From assembly GCA_964563505.1 (NCBI GenBank), contig CAZLXW010000002.1:1-64000 (forward strand): DNA of 64,000 bases. Reading direction: 5' to 3'. Source of the DNA: UBA1351 sp964563505. Its GTDB lineage: Bacteria; Bacillota; Clostridia; Lachnospirales; Vallitaleaceae. The notes beneath the pieces are model-generated. The model worked only from the letters and a program-made list of their open reading frames with translations, ran no database searches and had not been told where the DNA came from. Position numbers and translations under genes: made by a program. Shown here piece by piece: positions 26,464 through 34,889 of this stretch (position 1 is its first letter; each line of letters opens with the position of its first letter).

Positions 26464-26472
26464 TTGATGCAA

Positions 26473-26501
26473 TTGTAATCTGACCTCATTTATATTATAA
26501 T
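26473..26501 (+). promoter_or_regulatory. promoter of argS
   Basis: TTGTAA at 26473 and TATAAT at 26496 are 17 bases apart, 35 bases before the argS start. I see no T-box structure in this short leader. Confidence 0.75.
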
Positions 26502-26536
26502 AAACAGAATGTATTGAAGAAAAAGGAGTCGATTAA

Positions 26537-28318
26537 ATGTTAACCTCAAAATTAACCGAACTATTATCTCGTGCTTTTGGCGATGCTGGATACAGTCCTT
26601 CTTATGGGGAAGTTGTTGTATCAGCCCGTCCGGACCTTTGTCAATTCCAATGTAATGGCGCCATGCCTGCTGCAAAAGAATACAAAAAAGCACCCTTTAT
26701 GATTAGTGACGAAGTCATTGACATATTAAAAACGTATGATGAATACGGCACAATCATTGAAGAAGCTGTCACTGTAAGACCAGGATTTATCAATATTATT
26801 TTAACCAATGACTATATTGGCCAAAACACAATAACTATCATGAATGATGAACGCTTTGGTATTTCCCTTACCGATCATCCAGATACCATTGTTATCGATT
26901 ATGGTGGCCCTAACATTGCCAAACCATTACATGTCGGTCATTTGCGTACCGCTATTATCGGAGAATCTCTAAAGCGATTATTAAAGTACCTCGGACATAA
27001 TGTTATCGGAGATATTCACCTCGGTGATTGGGGCCTTCAAATGGGTATGATTATCTCAGAAATTGAACGTACTCAACCTAATCTCCCTTATTTTGACCCA
27101 AACCACACCGGTGACTATCCTAGTCAAGCACCCTTTACATTAGAAAACCTTGAAGATATCTATCCACGCGTCAGCGCATTATGCAAAGAAAATGAGGACA
27201 TGTATAATGCAGCGAAAGAGGCAACTTACAAATTGCAAAAAGGTCATCCCGGATATATTGCTCTTTGGAAGCATATTGTTAATGTTTCGATTGCAGATAT
27301 CAAGAAAAACTATGAGCGATTAAATGTAGATTTTGATTTATGGTACGGTGAAAGTAATAGTCAAGAATATATTGATGACGCTATCGCTGTTCTAAAGGAA
27401 AAGAATGTATTACGCGAAAGTGATGGTGCATTAGTTGTCGATGTCACACGTCCCGAGGATAAAAAAGACATTCCCCCCATTATTTTATTCAAATCAGACG
27501 GATCTGTTATTTACGGTACCACGGATTTAGCTACAATTTATCAACGTGTCAAAGACTTTAATCCGACGCATATTCTCTATGTCGTTGATTCACGTCAAGC
27601 GACTCACTTTACTCAAGTCTTCCGTTGTGCTAACGATAACGGTATTGTCTCGCCAGATGTATCTCTAGAACATATCGGGTTCGGTACCATGAATGGTAAA
27701 GACGGAAAACCATTCAAAACACGAGCTGGAGGTGTATTACGCTTATCCGATCTTATTGAAATGGTCGAAAATAATGCCAAAGAAAAAATCGTAAAAAACA
27801 TTGAAGATAAGGGAATTGATACCTCTTCTGATGATATCGACAGCATTTCACACATCGTAGGATTAGCCACCCTAAAATATGCCGATTTATCCAATTATCG
27901 TATGAAAGATTATGTCTTTGACTTAGACAAGTTTTCTTCTTTTGAAGGAAAAACAGGTCCATACATTCTCTACTCAACGGTAAGAATTAAGAATATCATT
28001 CGCAAACTAGAAGCTGCTGATTTCGAAAAAGGTGAATTACTAGCACCCACAAGCGACGTCGAACGTAATCTCATGTTAAAACTTGATCAGTTAGAAAGCA
28101 TTCTTACTATTGCGGCAAGAGATCGCTCACCAAATGTTATCGCTGAATATGTTTATGATCTAGCAACTATGGTCAGTAGTTTTTATCATCAACATCATAT
28201 TATTAATGAGCCCAATATTGAACAAAAGAAATCCTGGTTCTCATTACTTAGTTTAACACTTGATGTACAAACAACATGCCTTGATTTACTTGGTATCATT
28301 GTTCCCGAAAAAATGTAA
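26537..28318 (+). CDS. argS: arginyl-tRNA synthetase
   Basis: The 593-residue class I enzyme charges tRNA-Arg. The HIGH-type motif is HVGH in KPLHVGHLRTA near residue 134, GDIHLGDWGLQMG follows near 158, and the region where other synthetases have KMSKS reads KPFKTRAGGVLRLSDL, as in many ArgRS that lack that motif. The C-terminal anticodon-binding helix domain (FSSFEGKTGPYILYSTVR onwards) is complete. The start follows AAAAGGAG. A perfect terminator follows. Confidence 0.95.
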   Translation: MLTSKLTELLSRAFGDAGYSPSYGEVVVSARPDLCQFQCNGAMPAAKEYKKAPFMISDEVIDILKTYDEYGTIIEEAVTVRPGFINIILTNDYIGQNTITIMNDERFGISLTDHPDTIVIDYGGPNIAKPLHVGHLRTAIIGESLKRLLKYLGHNVIGDIHLGDWGLQMGMIISEIERTQPNLPYFDPNHTGDYPSQAPFTLENLEDIYPRVSALCKENEDMYNAAKEATYKLQKGHPGYIALWKHIVNVSIADIKKNYERLNVDFDLWYGESNSQEYIDDAIAVLKEKNVLRESDGALVVDVTRPEDKKDIPPIILFKSDGSVIYGTTDLATIYQRVKDFNPTHILYVVDSRQATHFTQVFRCANDNGIVSPDVSLEHIGFGTMNGKDGKPFKTRAGGVLRLSDLIEMVENNAKEKIVKNIEDKGIDTSSDDIDSISHIVGLATLKYADLSNYRMKDYVFDLDKFSSFEGKTGPYILYSTVRIKNIIRKLEAADFEKGELLAPTSDVERNLMLKLDQLESILTIAARDRSPNVIAEYVYDLATMVSSFYHQHHIINEPNIEQKKSWFSLLSLTLDVQTTCLDLLGIIVPEKM

Positions 28319-28334
28319 ACGCATTAAATACAAA

Positions 28335-28378
28335 AATAAGCGATACTCTCACATACTTGGAGTATCGCTTATTTTTTA
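28335..28378 (+). terminator. terminator of argS
   Basis: A perfect 14-bp stem (28335-28348 and 28360-28373) with an 11-base loop is followed by a T-run. The left side is also A-rich, so it may stop the convergent cupin transcript too. Confidence 0.9.
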
Positions 28379-28402
28379 TCATATCATCGTAAACTATAAT
28401 CC

Positions 28403-28726
28403 TTACGCTTTATAATTTTGTGGAGCGGGTGCTTTTACTACGATCAGCTCTAATGTCTCATCGTTAGTATTTCTAACATGCATTTTTACATTATAGGGAA
28501 TCTGAAGTAATGTTCCCTTTGTATACTCATGTATCTCTTGATCATCTAACGTTAATGACAACTTGCCCCGAATAACATTCATATACACATTTGAATTGGA
28601 ATAATGCTCTGGTAGACCTTCTCCATTGTTAAATACCATATGAATATAATTCACATTATCATCCATAATTAATTTCTCAACCGCTTGATCGTCGGTCGTA
28701 CTATAGGTATATACTGTTTCTAACAT
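28403..28726 (-). CDS. small cupin-domain protein
   Basis: The 107-residue single-domain protein has a cupin beta-barrel pattern: GEGLPEHYSNSNVYMNVIRGKLSL (motif 1, with one His and no clear second) and GTLLQIPYNVKMHVRN (motif 2). Metal ligands are reduced compared with enzymatic cupins. Function and ligand are not known. The start follows GTGAGGA. It lies between argS and the aldo/keto reductase gene, 97 bases downstream of the latter, and may have its own promoter with a TATAAT near 28771. Confidence 0.75.
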   Translation of the reverse strand: MLETVYTYSTTDDQAVEKLIMDDNVNYIHMVFNNGEGLPEHYSNSNVYMNVIRGKLSLTLDDQEIHEYTKGTLLQIPYNVKMHVRNTNDETLELIVVKAPAPQNYKA

Positions 28727-28823
28727 TCTAAATCCTCACTTTCATGATGTGTTTTTCTCACTTCATAACTTATTATACAGGATTTCGACTTGAAAACATG
28801 TTACCAAAGTAACTCTTTTAACA

Positions 28824-29804
28824 CTATTGTGCGCCAATCACTCGATGCGGTATATAAACTTCTTCAAGATAGCTCACATCTGCTTGGGTGAGTTGAATCT
28901 CTAACGCTTTTATAGCATCTGTAATATGTTCATTTTTAGTTGAACCTATAATGGGTGATGTCACTTCATCTTTGTTTAATACCCATGCCAAGGCCAATTG
29001 CGCCCGATTTACATCATACTTTTCAGCCAACTCGGCAACGCGTTCAATAATAACACGATCTTGTTCTTCTGCATGACCATATTTCATTTCCAAAATCTTA
29101 TCCGTATCATTTCTATATGTCGTTTCGGATAAAGCGCGTGTTAATTTTCCGCCTGCTAGCGGACTATATGGTGTCACCGCTATCTTTTCATCTTTACATA
29201 AAGGAAGCATTTCTCGTTCTTCTTCTCTATAAATTAAATTCAGATGATTTTGCATGGAAACAAATCGAGTCAAATTTTGTTGCTCTGCAACATGCAATGC
29301 CTTTTGAAATTGCCATGCATACATAGCCGAAGCTCCGATATATCTAGCTTTTCCTGCTTTGACAATATCATGTAAGGCTTCCATTGTTTCTTCAATCGGT
29401 GTATCATAATCCCAACGATGAATAATGTATAAATCAACATATTCTGTTCCTAATCGCTTTAAACTCTTATCAATCTCACTGAAGATTGCTTTTCTTGATA
29501 AGCCTTTACCATTAGGCCCTATGTGCATTTCTCCCCATACTTTTGTAGCAAGGACAATTTCATCCCTATTCGCATATTTTTTTAAAGCTTTCCCCACATA
29601 TTCTTCGCTTGTTCCCTCAGAATATACATTAGCTGTATCAAAAAAGTTAATCCCTTGATCCAATGCTAATTTAATCATTTGATTTGTGTCATCTTCGTCT
29701 AATACCCATTTGTGAATTCCTTTTGATGCATCACCAAAACTCATACATCCTAAACAAAGCTTTGAAACATCCATACCTGTGTTACCAAATTTTACATATT
29801 CCAT
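28824..29804 (-). CDS. aldo/keto reductase
   Basis: The 326-residue NADPH-dependent oxidoreductase has the AKR barrel signatures: catalytic Asp and Tyr region FFDTANVYSEGTSEE near residue 54, Lys in VLATKVWG near 82, His in YIIHRWDYDTP near 121, and the cofactor-binding SPIIGSTKNEHI near 290. The group resembles YajO/YhdN-type reductases of unknown carbonyl substrate. The start at 29804 is preferred because AAAGGA is well placed; the ATG three codons earlier touches that site. Its promoter has a 19-base spacer, which indicates MerR-family control. Confidence 0.9.
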   Translation of the reverse strand: MEYVKFGNTGMDVSKLCLGCMSFGDASKGIHKWVLDEDDTNQMIKLALDQGINFFDTANVYSEGTSEEYVGKALKKYANRDEIVLATKVWGEMHIGPNGKGLSRKAIFSEIDKSLKRLGTEYVDLYIIHRWDYDTPIEETMEALHDIVKAGKARYIGASAMYAWQFQKALHVAEQQNLTRFVSMQNHLNLIYREEEREMLPLCKDEKIAVTPYSPLAGGKLTRALSETTYRNDTDKILEMKYGHAEEQDRVIIERVAELAEKYDVNRAQLALAWVLNKDEVTSPIIGSTKNEHITDAIKALEIQLTQADVSYLEEVYIPHRVIGAQ

Positions 29805-29860
29805 TAAACCCATCCTTTCTTTTCAGATCGTAATTCATTGTGACTATAAATCTTAATTTG

Positions 29861-29894
29861 TATATAACTTAAGATAGCAGCAACAAGTTATATA
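29861..29894. repeat. 10-bp inverted repeat in the leader of the aldo/keto reductase gene
   Basis: The arms tatataactt (29861-29870) and aagttatata (29885-29894) are perfect with a 14-base spacer. It lies in the transcribed leader and could be an RNA hairpin or a second operator. Confidence 0.5.
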
Positions 29895-29916
29895 CCCTCC
29901 TACTACATTGTACTAT

Positions 29917-29947
29917 ATAGAGTTAACTCCATGTCAAGAAAACAAAG
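29917..29947 (-). promoter_or_regulatory. MerR-type promoter of the aldo/keto reductase gene
   Basis: On the minus strand TTGACA and TACAAT are separated by 19 bases, and the spacer holds the dyad GGAGTTAACTC. A 19-base spacer with a central dyad is the hallmark of MerR-family activated promoters. No merR gene is in this window. Confidence 0.75.
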
Positions 29948-29952
29948 AGAAA

Positions 29953-29985
29953 AAAGAGCCATTTCATTTTCTGAAACGACTCTTT
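29953..29985 (-). terminator. terminator of the feo operon
   Basis: A 13-bp stem that is fully paired only in the minus-strand RNA (two G-U pairs) is followed by T6. It lies 30 bases after the small Cys-rich gene. Confidence 0.8.
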
Positions 29986-30014
29986 AATATAATGAGGCTG
30001 CTAAACCTTGTTAA

Positions 30015-30161
30015 CTAATGTCCACAACTTTTGCGTTCTTGTACACTACATCCACCGGAACAACCCGGACACGAATTATTTTTCATACTCTTATACGATT
30101 TAACTCCGGCAAAAATAACAATTCCAAAAAATATTGCACCTATAATCAATGTTGGTAACAT
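30015..30161 (-). CDS. FeoB-associated Cys-rich membrane protein
   Basis: This 48-residue protein begins with one membrane helix (MLPTLIIGAIFFGIVIFAGV) followed by a short tail with CPGCSGGCSVQERKSC, five residues of which are cysteine-rich metal-binding candidates (four Cys). It matches the small proteins commonly found right after feoB in Clostridia. It starts 11 bases after the feoB stop with AGGAAG as site and is followed by the operon terminator. A role in iron delivery or FeoB assembly is assumed from this context; the biochemical function is not established. Confidence 0.85.
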   Translation of the reverse strand: MLPTLIIGAIFFGIVIFAGVKSYKSMKNNSCPGCSGGCSVQERKSCGH

Positions 30162-30172
30162 TGTATCACTTC

Positions 30173-32128
30173 CTATTCTGCTAAAGGTTTTATTTCCTTA
30201 ACACTTTGCTTTGTTCGTTTAATCAAATATCTTGTAACCCCTATCATTATGAGGGTAATAAATACTGCCGGAACAAATCCAGCCGCTAATTCACCATACA
30301 CAATGATTGTTCCTACTTGTGTAATCATCATAGCAACCATATATCCTACACTTAACTGGAAGGCAATCGCTTTGGCTAACCACTTTTTATCTTTAAACTC
30401 TGCATTCATCGCACCGATTGCAGCAAAGCATGGAGGAGTAAAAAGATTAAATGCCAAGAATGCAAAACCCGTTACCGGAGTGAAAAACTCACTCAAAGGA
30501 CCACCGGCTACATGAAGTGCCTCTTCTGAAGCTACGGCCAATATAATAGCAAACGTTGCTACAACATTCTCTTTTGCAATAAATCCACTCAATGTAGCTG
30601 CAGCCATTTGCCAACCAAAGAAACCAAGTGGAATTAACAAGGGTGCAATAAGACCGCCTACTGAAGCTAAAATGCTATTTGACTGATTTTCAACGACTTG
30701 AAGTCTCCAACCATATGTTTGCATAAACCATACTAGTGTATTCATAACCAAGATAATTGTTGATGCTTTAATAATAAATGCTTTTGCCTGCTTAAACATT
30801 TGTCTAAGTGCGTGTTTTAAACTTGGAAGTTTATATTCCGGTAATTCAATAATAAAGCTTGATGTGTTCTTCCATTTAAAAATTCGCTGTAAAAGCAACC
30901 CACCAATGATAATCATAAGACCTGCTAATAAATACACAACTGGCAATACCCATGCTGCTCCCGGAAAGAAAACAACTGAAAACAAAGCAATAATCGGTAG
31001 CTTTGCACCACAAGGTACAAAGGGCGTCAGCATTGTTGTCATTCGTCGTTCATTTTCATCTTCAATTGTACGTGTTGCCATAACTCCCGGAATTGAGCAA
31101 CCCGAACCGACAATCATTGGAATAATTGACTTACCAGATAATCCTATTTTTTTAAAATATCGATCCATAACCACGGCAACTCTTGCCATGTATCCACTAT
31201 CTTCTAATAATGCTAAGCAAAAGAATAAAATCATAATTAGTGGGAGAAATCCAACAACTGCTCCAACCCCACCAACAGCTCCATCAACAATTAAGGCCTG
31301 CAATAATGGATTAACACCAAGACTTTCAAAAAATCCGTTCAAGTTATTGGGAAGAATCTCTCCAAAGACTGTTTCGTTAAACCATTCGGATAAATATCCA
31401 CCTACACCATTAATCGAAAACGAATATACTGCCCACATAATGAGACCAAATATTGGCAATCCAAGTAAAGGGTTGGCTACAACTCGATCAATTTTATCGC
31501 TTAAAGTCACTTCATTTGAAGCACGTTTCTTCACTAACACATCATTTATAATCGTTTTTATGTATTTTTGACGTGCCTTATTTTCTTCTTCTAAGCCTTT
31601 ACCTTCAAACTCCGGCGCAATTTGCGTATTCTTCTCCGCTGTGGTTTTAACAGCTTCTAGTAATTCTTTTAAACCTTCTGATTCACTTGCAACCGTCTCA
31701 ACGATTGGACACTTAAGTTTGCTTTTTAATAATTCAATATTAATTGTGTTTCCCCGTCGTTTAACAATATCTTGTTTATTAAGTGCAATAACAACAGGAA
31801 TTCCTAACTCTAAAAGTTGGGTTGTAAAATATAGACTCCGTTCTAAACTGCTTGCATCAATTATATTAATCAATACATCCGGTGATTCTCCAAGTACAAA
31901 ATCTCGGGTGATAGCTTCTTCATTGGTATAGGGTGCTATTGAATAAGCTCCCGGCAAATCGATAACCCGTCCATTCTTAATCATTTTGTTAAATTTGGAT
32001 TTTAGATTTGCTTCTTTCTTTTCAACTGTTACCCCTGGCCAGTTTCCGACATACTCGGTCTTTCCCGTAATGGCATTGAATAAAGTGGTTTTTCCCGAGT
32101 TCGGGTTCCCCGCCAATGCTATTTTCAT
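30173..32128 (-). CDS. feoB: ferrous iron transporter B
   Basis: The 651-residue protein is the Fe(II) permease. The N-terminal G domain has the P-loop GNPNSGKTT at 7-15, DLPGAYSIAP near 58 and NKQD near 115. The membrane part includes both Gate domains, with the conserved GSGCSIPGVMATRTIEDENERR near 345 and VPCGAKLPI near 375, and about eight to ten helices. The start follows AGGAGG. It has its own Fur box upstream and is separated from feoA by 107 bases containing a small attenuator-like hairpin. Confidence 0.96.
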   Translation of the reverse strand: MKIALAGNPNSGKTTLFNAITGKTEYVGNWPGVTVEKKEANLKSKFNKMIKNGRVIDLPGAYSIAPYTNEEAITRDFVLGESPDVLINIIDASSLERSLYFTTQLLELGIPVVIALNKQDIVKRRGNTINIELLKSKLKCPIVETVASESEGLKELLEAVKTTAEKNTQIAPEFEGKGLEEENKARQKYIKTIINDVLVKKRASNEVTLSDKIDRVVANPLLGLPIFGLIMWAVYSFSINGVGGYLSEWFNETVFGEILPNNLNGFFESLGVNPLLQALIVDGAVGGVGAVVGFLPLIMILFFCLALLEDSGYMARVAVVMDRYFKKIGLSGKSIIPMIVGSGCSIPGVMATRTIEDENERRMTTMLTPFVPCGAKLPIIALFSVVFFPGAAWVLPVVYLLAGLMIIIGGLLLQRIFKWKNTSSFIIELPEYKLPSLKHALRQMFKQAKAFIIKASTIILVMNTLVWFMQTYGWRLQVVENQSNSILASVGGLIAPLLIPLGFFGWQMAAATLSGFIAKENVVATFAIILAVASEEALHVAGGPLSEFFTPVTGFAFLAFNLFTPPCFAAIGAMNAEFKDKKWLAKAIAFQLSVGYMVAMMITQVGTIIVYGELAAGFVPAVFITLIMIGVTRYLIKRTKQSVKEIKPLAE

Positions 32129-32156
32129 AATGTTCCTCCTTAGTTCTAGTTATTAT

Positions 32157-32171
32157 TGATAATCATTCTCA
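32157..32171. promoter_or_regulatory. Fur box in front of feoB
   Basis: TGATAAT-C-ATTCTCA matches the 7-1-7 Fur consensus with one mismatch. It sits about 30 bases before the feoB start, so feoB may be controlled separately from feoA. Confidence 0.7.
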
Positions 32172-32183
32172 TGTATAGTGTAT

Positions 32184-32204
32184 AAAAAAGGCGGTTGCCC
32201 GCAT
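32184..32204 (-). terminator. short hairpin with T-run between feoA and feoB
   Basis: On the minus strand GCGG-GCAA-CCGC is followed by CTTTTTT. The stem is only four GC pairs, so it is at best a partial terminator that could lower feoB relative to feoA. Confidence 0.45.
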
Positions 32205-32235
32205 GTGTATCTTGTGTATCTTTACATTCGCCCAG

Positions 32236-32448
32236 TTAAATGAGCTGTATCGCTTTAGCCATTTTTTTGTCAATAGCATAACGACTATCTTTAACATTTA
32301 TAATATAATTACCTGCTAGAACTGAAATCAAGGTAATCTCTTCACCTTCACTACATCCTAAAGAAAATAAAAACTGACGTATTTTATCATTTCCTGAAAT
32401 TGTTTCGATAAGTCCAGTGTGTCCTACTCTTGCTTTTGATAATGGCAT
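32236..32448 (-). CDS. feoA: FeoA-type SH3-domain protein
   Basis: The 70-residue cytoplasmic protein has the FeoA fold pattern: PLSKARVGHTGLIETISG at the start, FLFSLGCSEGEEITLISVLAGNYIINVKDSRYAIDKKMAKAIQL to the end. It is thought to bind and regulate FeoB. The start at 32448 is preferred for a nine-base spacing from AAAGG; an ATG at 32454 is also possible. A near-perfect Fur box lies directly upstream, so it is the first iron-regulated gene of the locus. Confidence 0.9.
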   Translation of the reverse strand: MPLSKARVGHTGLIETISGNDKIRQFLFSLGCSEGEEITLISVLAGNYIINVKDSRYAIDKKMAKAIQLI

Positions 32449-32463
32449 AGTCATCAACCTTTC

Positions 32464-32478
32464 TGATAAGGATTATCA
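32464..32478. promoter_or_regulatory. Fur box in front of feoA
   Basis: TGATAAG-G-ATTATCA is a 7-1-7 inverted repeat with a single deviation from the Fur consensus, lying immediately before the ribosome binding site of feoA. Confidence 0.8.
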
Positions 32479-32520
32479 TTTTCAAACTAATTATATCGTC
32501 ATATTGATTTTTTGTCAAGG

Positions 32521-32566
32521 ATTTATCGAAACATTTGTTATTCATTTATCGAAACATTTGTTATTC
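32521..32566. repeat. 23-bp perfect tandem duplication
   Basis: atttatcgaaacatttgttattc occurs twice with no gap (32521-32543 and 32544-32566). It covers the last codons of the decayed gene described next, so it looks like a local slippage or duplication event. Confidence 0.9.
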
Positions 32567-32930
32567 ATTCCATTCGGCTGCTTTTTTCTTGCTTCCACCA
32601 TAAATTCCCATGCAGCTCGATTAAGTTCTGCATTTATACCTTCAGAATCCTTATAAAATGATGTGGTGTCCATAACTTCTGTAGTCGCTAATGATTCATA
32701 GTAGGCATCATGAATGCTAGAATAATGTTTTTTTCTTCTTCAGTCAGTTCTTCTGTGTCATCGACAAATCCACCTTGACCTAGCACTACTGGTGGCTTCG
32801 CTTTCGCAGATACATCATCTTCAAAACTATCCTCACTATTACTATTACTATTGTTATTATTTTCTTCAACTATTAAGGTATCACTATCATTACTACCGGA
32901 AGAGTTATGTGGTTTTACTTCATCTGCTCT
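32542..32930 (-). pseudogene. decayed gene remnant with frameshift
   Basis: On the minus strand one frame reads a linker rich in Asn, Ser and Asp followed by AKPPVVLGQGGFVDDTEELTEEEKN; after a run of seven A the continuation in another frame reads SIHDAYYESLATTEVMDTTSF and ends after RAAWEFMVEARKKQPNG at a TGA in the duplicated 23-mer. In the first frame a stop comes at 32688. No start codon or ribosome site was found, and its left part overlaps the end of the VOC gene. The best reading is the 3' remnant of a longer gene broken by a frameshift. The family was not recognised. Confidence 0.5.
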
Positions 32931-33274
32931 GCAAACTGTACAGAAATACCATTGGGGTCTTTGACATAGAAAAATTTTATATGGGGATTGGGTTGTATGG
33001 GACCTTTATATATTTCAATACTAGCATCCTTCATTTCATCAATCTTTTTATCCAATGAATCTACAGAAAATCCAAGTGAAATCTGATCTGACTCGGGGTA
33101 ATCTCCACCGCCACCAATAAGTTCAAGTTCTGTTTCACCATCTCCGAGAAATGCTATTTCAACACCGGGTCTCGATTCAAAACGTCTAGATACCATCAAT
33201 CCAACATATTTTTTATAAAACTTGATTGATTCCTCTAAATTATTCACATGCAATGTTGTCCATAAAAATGCCAT
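32915..33274 (-). CDS. VOC-family (glyoxalase/bleomycin-resistance fold) protein
   Basis: The 119-residue protein has the vicinal oxygen chelate pattern: WTTLHVNNLEESIKFYKKYVGL with a metal-ligand His at the start, ETELELIGGG with a Glu in the middle and FFYVKDPNGISVQFAEQ with a Glu near the end. It resembles lactoylglutathione lyase-like proteins, but a methylglyoxal role is not proven. The start at 33274 follows GGAG. It lies 11 bases after gnd and is probably co-transcribed with it. Confidence 0.8.
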   Translation of the reverse strand: MAFLWTTLHVNNLEESIKFYKKYVGLMVSRRFESRPGVEIAFLGDGETELELIGGGGDYPESDQISLGFSVDSLDKKIDEMKDASIEIYKGPIQPNPHIKFFYVKDPNGISVQFAEQMK

Positions 33275-33285
33275 TATAATCTCCT

Positions 33286-34737
33286 TTAAACTTGATATGT
33301 TGATGATGCTGTATTTCCGCCCGCACCTGTCCAATTCGTATGAAAAAATTCACCTCTAGGCTTATCAAGGCGTTCATAGGTGTGCGCACCAAAGTAATCT
33401 CTTTGTGCCTGCAAAAGATTAGCAGGAAGACGTTCACTTCTAAAACCATCGTAAAAGGTAATTGCTGCTGATAATGTCGGAACTGAGATTCCTTTTATAA
33501 TCGCTGTTGCAACAACACTTCGTAAATCTTGCTCAGACTCTGTTACTGCTTTCGTGAAAAACTCATCTAACAACAGATTACTGAGCGATGCGTCTTTCTC
33601 GTAAGCATTTTTTATATTATCTAAAAATACACTTCGAATAATACATCCACCACGCCACATTGCTGCAATACCACTATAATTCAAATCCCATCCATATGTA
33701 TTGGCAGCTTCACGCATTAACATATATCCTTGCGTATAAGAAATAATTTTTGCCATATATAAAGCATGCTTCATTTTCTCAATAAAGGCTGTCCTATCTC
33801 CTTCAAATATGATTGCTGGCCCCGTAAGCACCTTCGATGCTTTAACACGTTCTTCTTTAATCGCTGACAAACATCTGGCATAGACGGATTCACTAATCAA
33901 TGTTAATGGAACCCCTTCATGAAGGGAAGAAATCCCGGTCCATTTGCCTGTACCTTTTTGACCTGCCGTATCTAAAATATAATCCACAACATAATTTCCA
34001 TCGTCGTCTTTATAGTCTAAAATGTCTCGCGTAATCTCAATAAGATAGCTATCTAGAATATCTTCATTCCACACTTTAAACACTTCATGCATCTCATTAT
34101 TTGACATATCTAACAGGTCTTTCATTAATTGATATGCTTCAGAGATCAACTGCATGTCGCCATATTCAATCCCATTATGTACCATCTTGACATAATGACC
34201 GGCTCCGTCAGCTCCTACCCAATCACAACAAGGTGTACCATCGTCTGCTTTAGCTGCAATTGTTTGAAAAATCGGTTGAATATGTTGCCACGCCTGTTCT
34301 GAACCACCCGGCATAATACTTGGACCATTCAAAGCCCCTTCTTCGCCGCCACTTACACCTGTTCCAACATATAAGAGGCCTTTGTCTTCAATATACTTTG
34401 TACGTCGTATCGAGTCTTCATAATTGGAGTTACCCCCATCAATAATAATATCCCCTTCATCTAAATATGGAATAACTTTATCAATAAAGATGTCTACAGG
34501 CTTTCCGGCTTTTACCATTAACATCACTTTTCTCGGTTTTTCTAATTGATTCACAAATTCTTCTATTGAATAAGTTCCTATAATATTCTTTCCTTTTGCA
34601 CGACCTTCCACAAAGTTGGTCACTTTTTCAGTTGTACGATTGAATACCGCCACAGTAAAACCATTTCGTTCCATATTCATAACAAGGTTTTCACCCATTA
34701 CAGCTAAACCAATTAAACCTATATCTGCTTTTTTCAT
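33286..34737 (-). CDS. gnd: 6-phosphogluconate dehydrogenase, decarboxylating
   Basis: The 483-residue enzyme oxidises 6-phosphogluconate to ribulose 5-phosphate and CO2. The dinucleotide motif GLAVMGENLVMNMERNGF is at the N-terminus, substrate-binding GGEEGALNGPSIMPGG near 130, catalytic Lys/Asn in KMVHNGIEYGDMQ near 184, and the typical C-terminus (FFHTNWTGAGGNTASSTY). The start at 34737 follows GGAGG. This is the homodimeric long form. It is divergent from the antiporter gene. Confidence 0.96.
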   Translation of the reverse strand: MKKADIGLIGLAVMGENLVMNMERNGFTVAVFNRTTEKVTNFVEGRAKGKNIIGTYSIEEFVNQLEKPRKVMLMVKAGKPVDIFIDKVIPYLDEGDIIIDGGNSNYEDSIRRTKYIEDKGLLYVGTGVSGGEEGALNGPSIMPGGSEQAWQHIQPIFQTIAAKADDGTPCCDWVGADGAGHYVKMVHNGIEYGDMQLISEAYQLMKDLLDMSNNEMHEVFKVWNEDILDSYLIEITRDILDYKDDDGNYVVDYILDTAGQKGTGKWTGISSLHEGVPLTLISESVYARCLSAIKEERVKASKVLTGPAIIFEGDRTAFIEKMKHALYMAKIISYTQGYMLMREAANTYGWDLNYSGIAAMWRGGCIIRSVFLDNIKNAYEKDASLSNLLLDEFFTKAVTESEQDLRSVVATAIIKGISVPTLSAAITFYDGFRSERLPANLLQAQRDYFGAHTYERLDKPRGEFFHTNWTGAGGNTASSTYQV

Positions 34738-34889
34738 TCTTTTCCTCCATTCAGTCAAAACTATATAAATCTATTTAAGTCTACGCTCATTATACAATAT
34801 ATTTTAAAGAAATAAAACACTTTACATAATATAGATTATTATCTAAAATAGTAATGTCACATACTAGGTAAAAAAGATTGGAGATAGAT

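Noticed and set aside
30864..31571. 235-codon open frame opposite feoB
   Set aside because: It mirrors the feoB frame, with no start signal and a composition typical of antisense reading.
32521..32566. Start of a CRISPR array
   Set aside because: There are only two copies without any spacer, so it is a simple tandem duplication.
32792..33058. Tyr-rich open frame on the plus strand
   Set aside because: It is the antisense of the Asn/Asp/Ser-coding linker of the remnant gene; the Tyr/Leu richness is a by-product.
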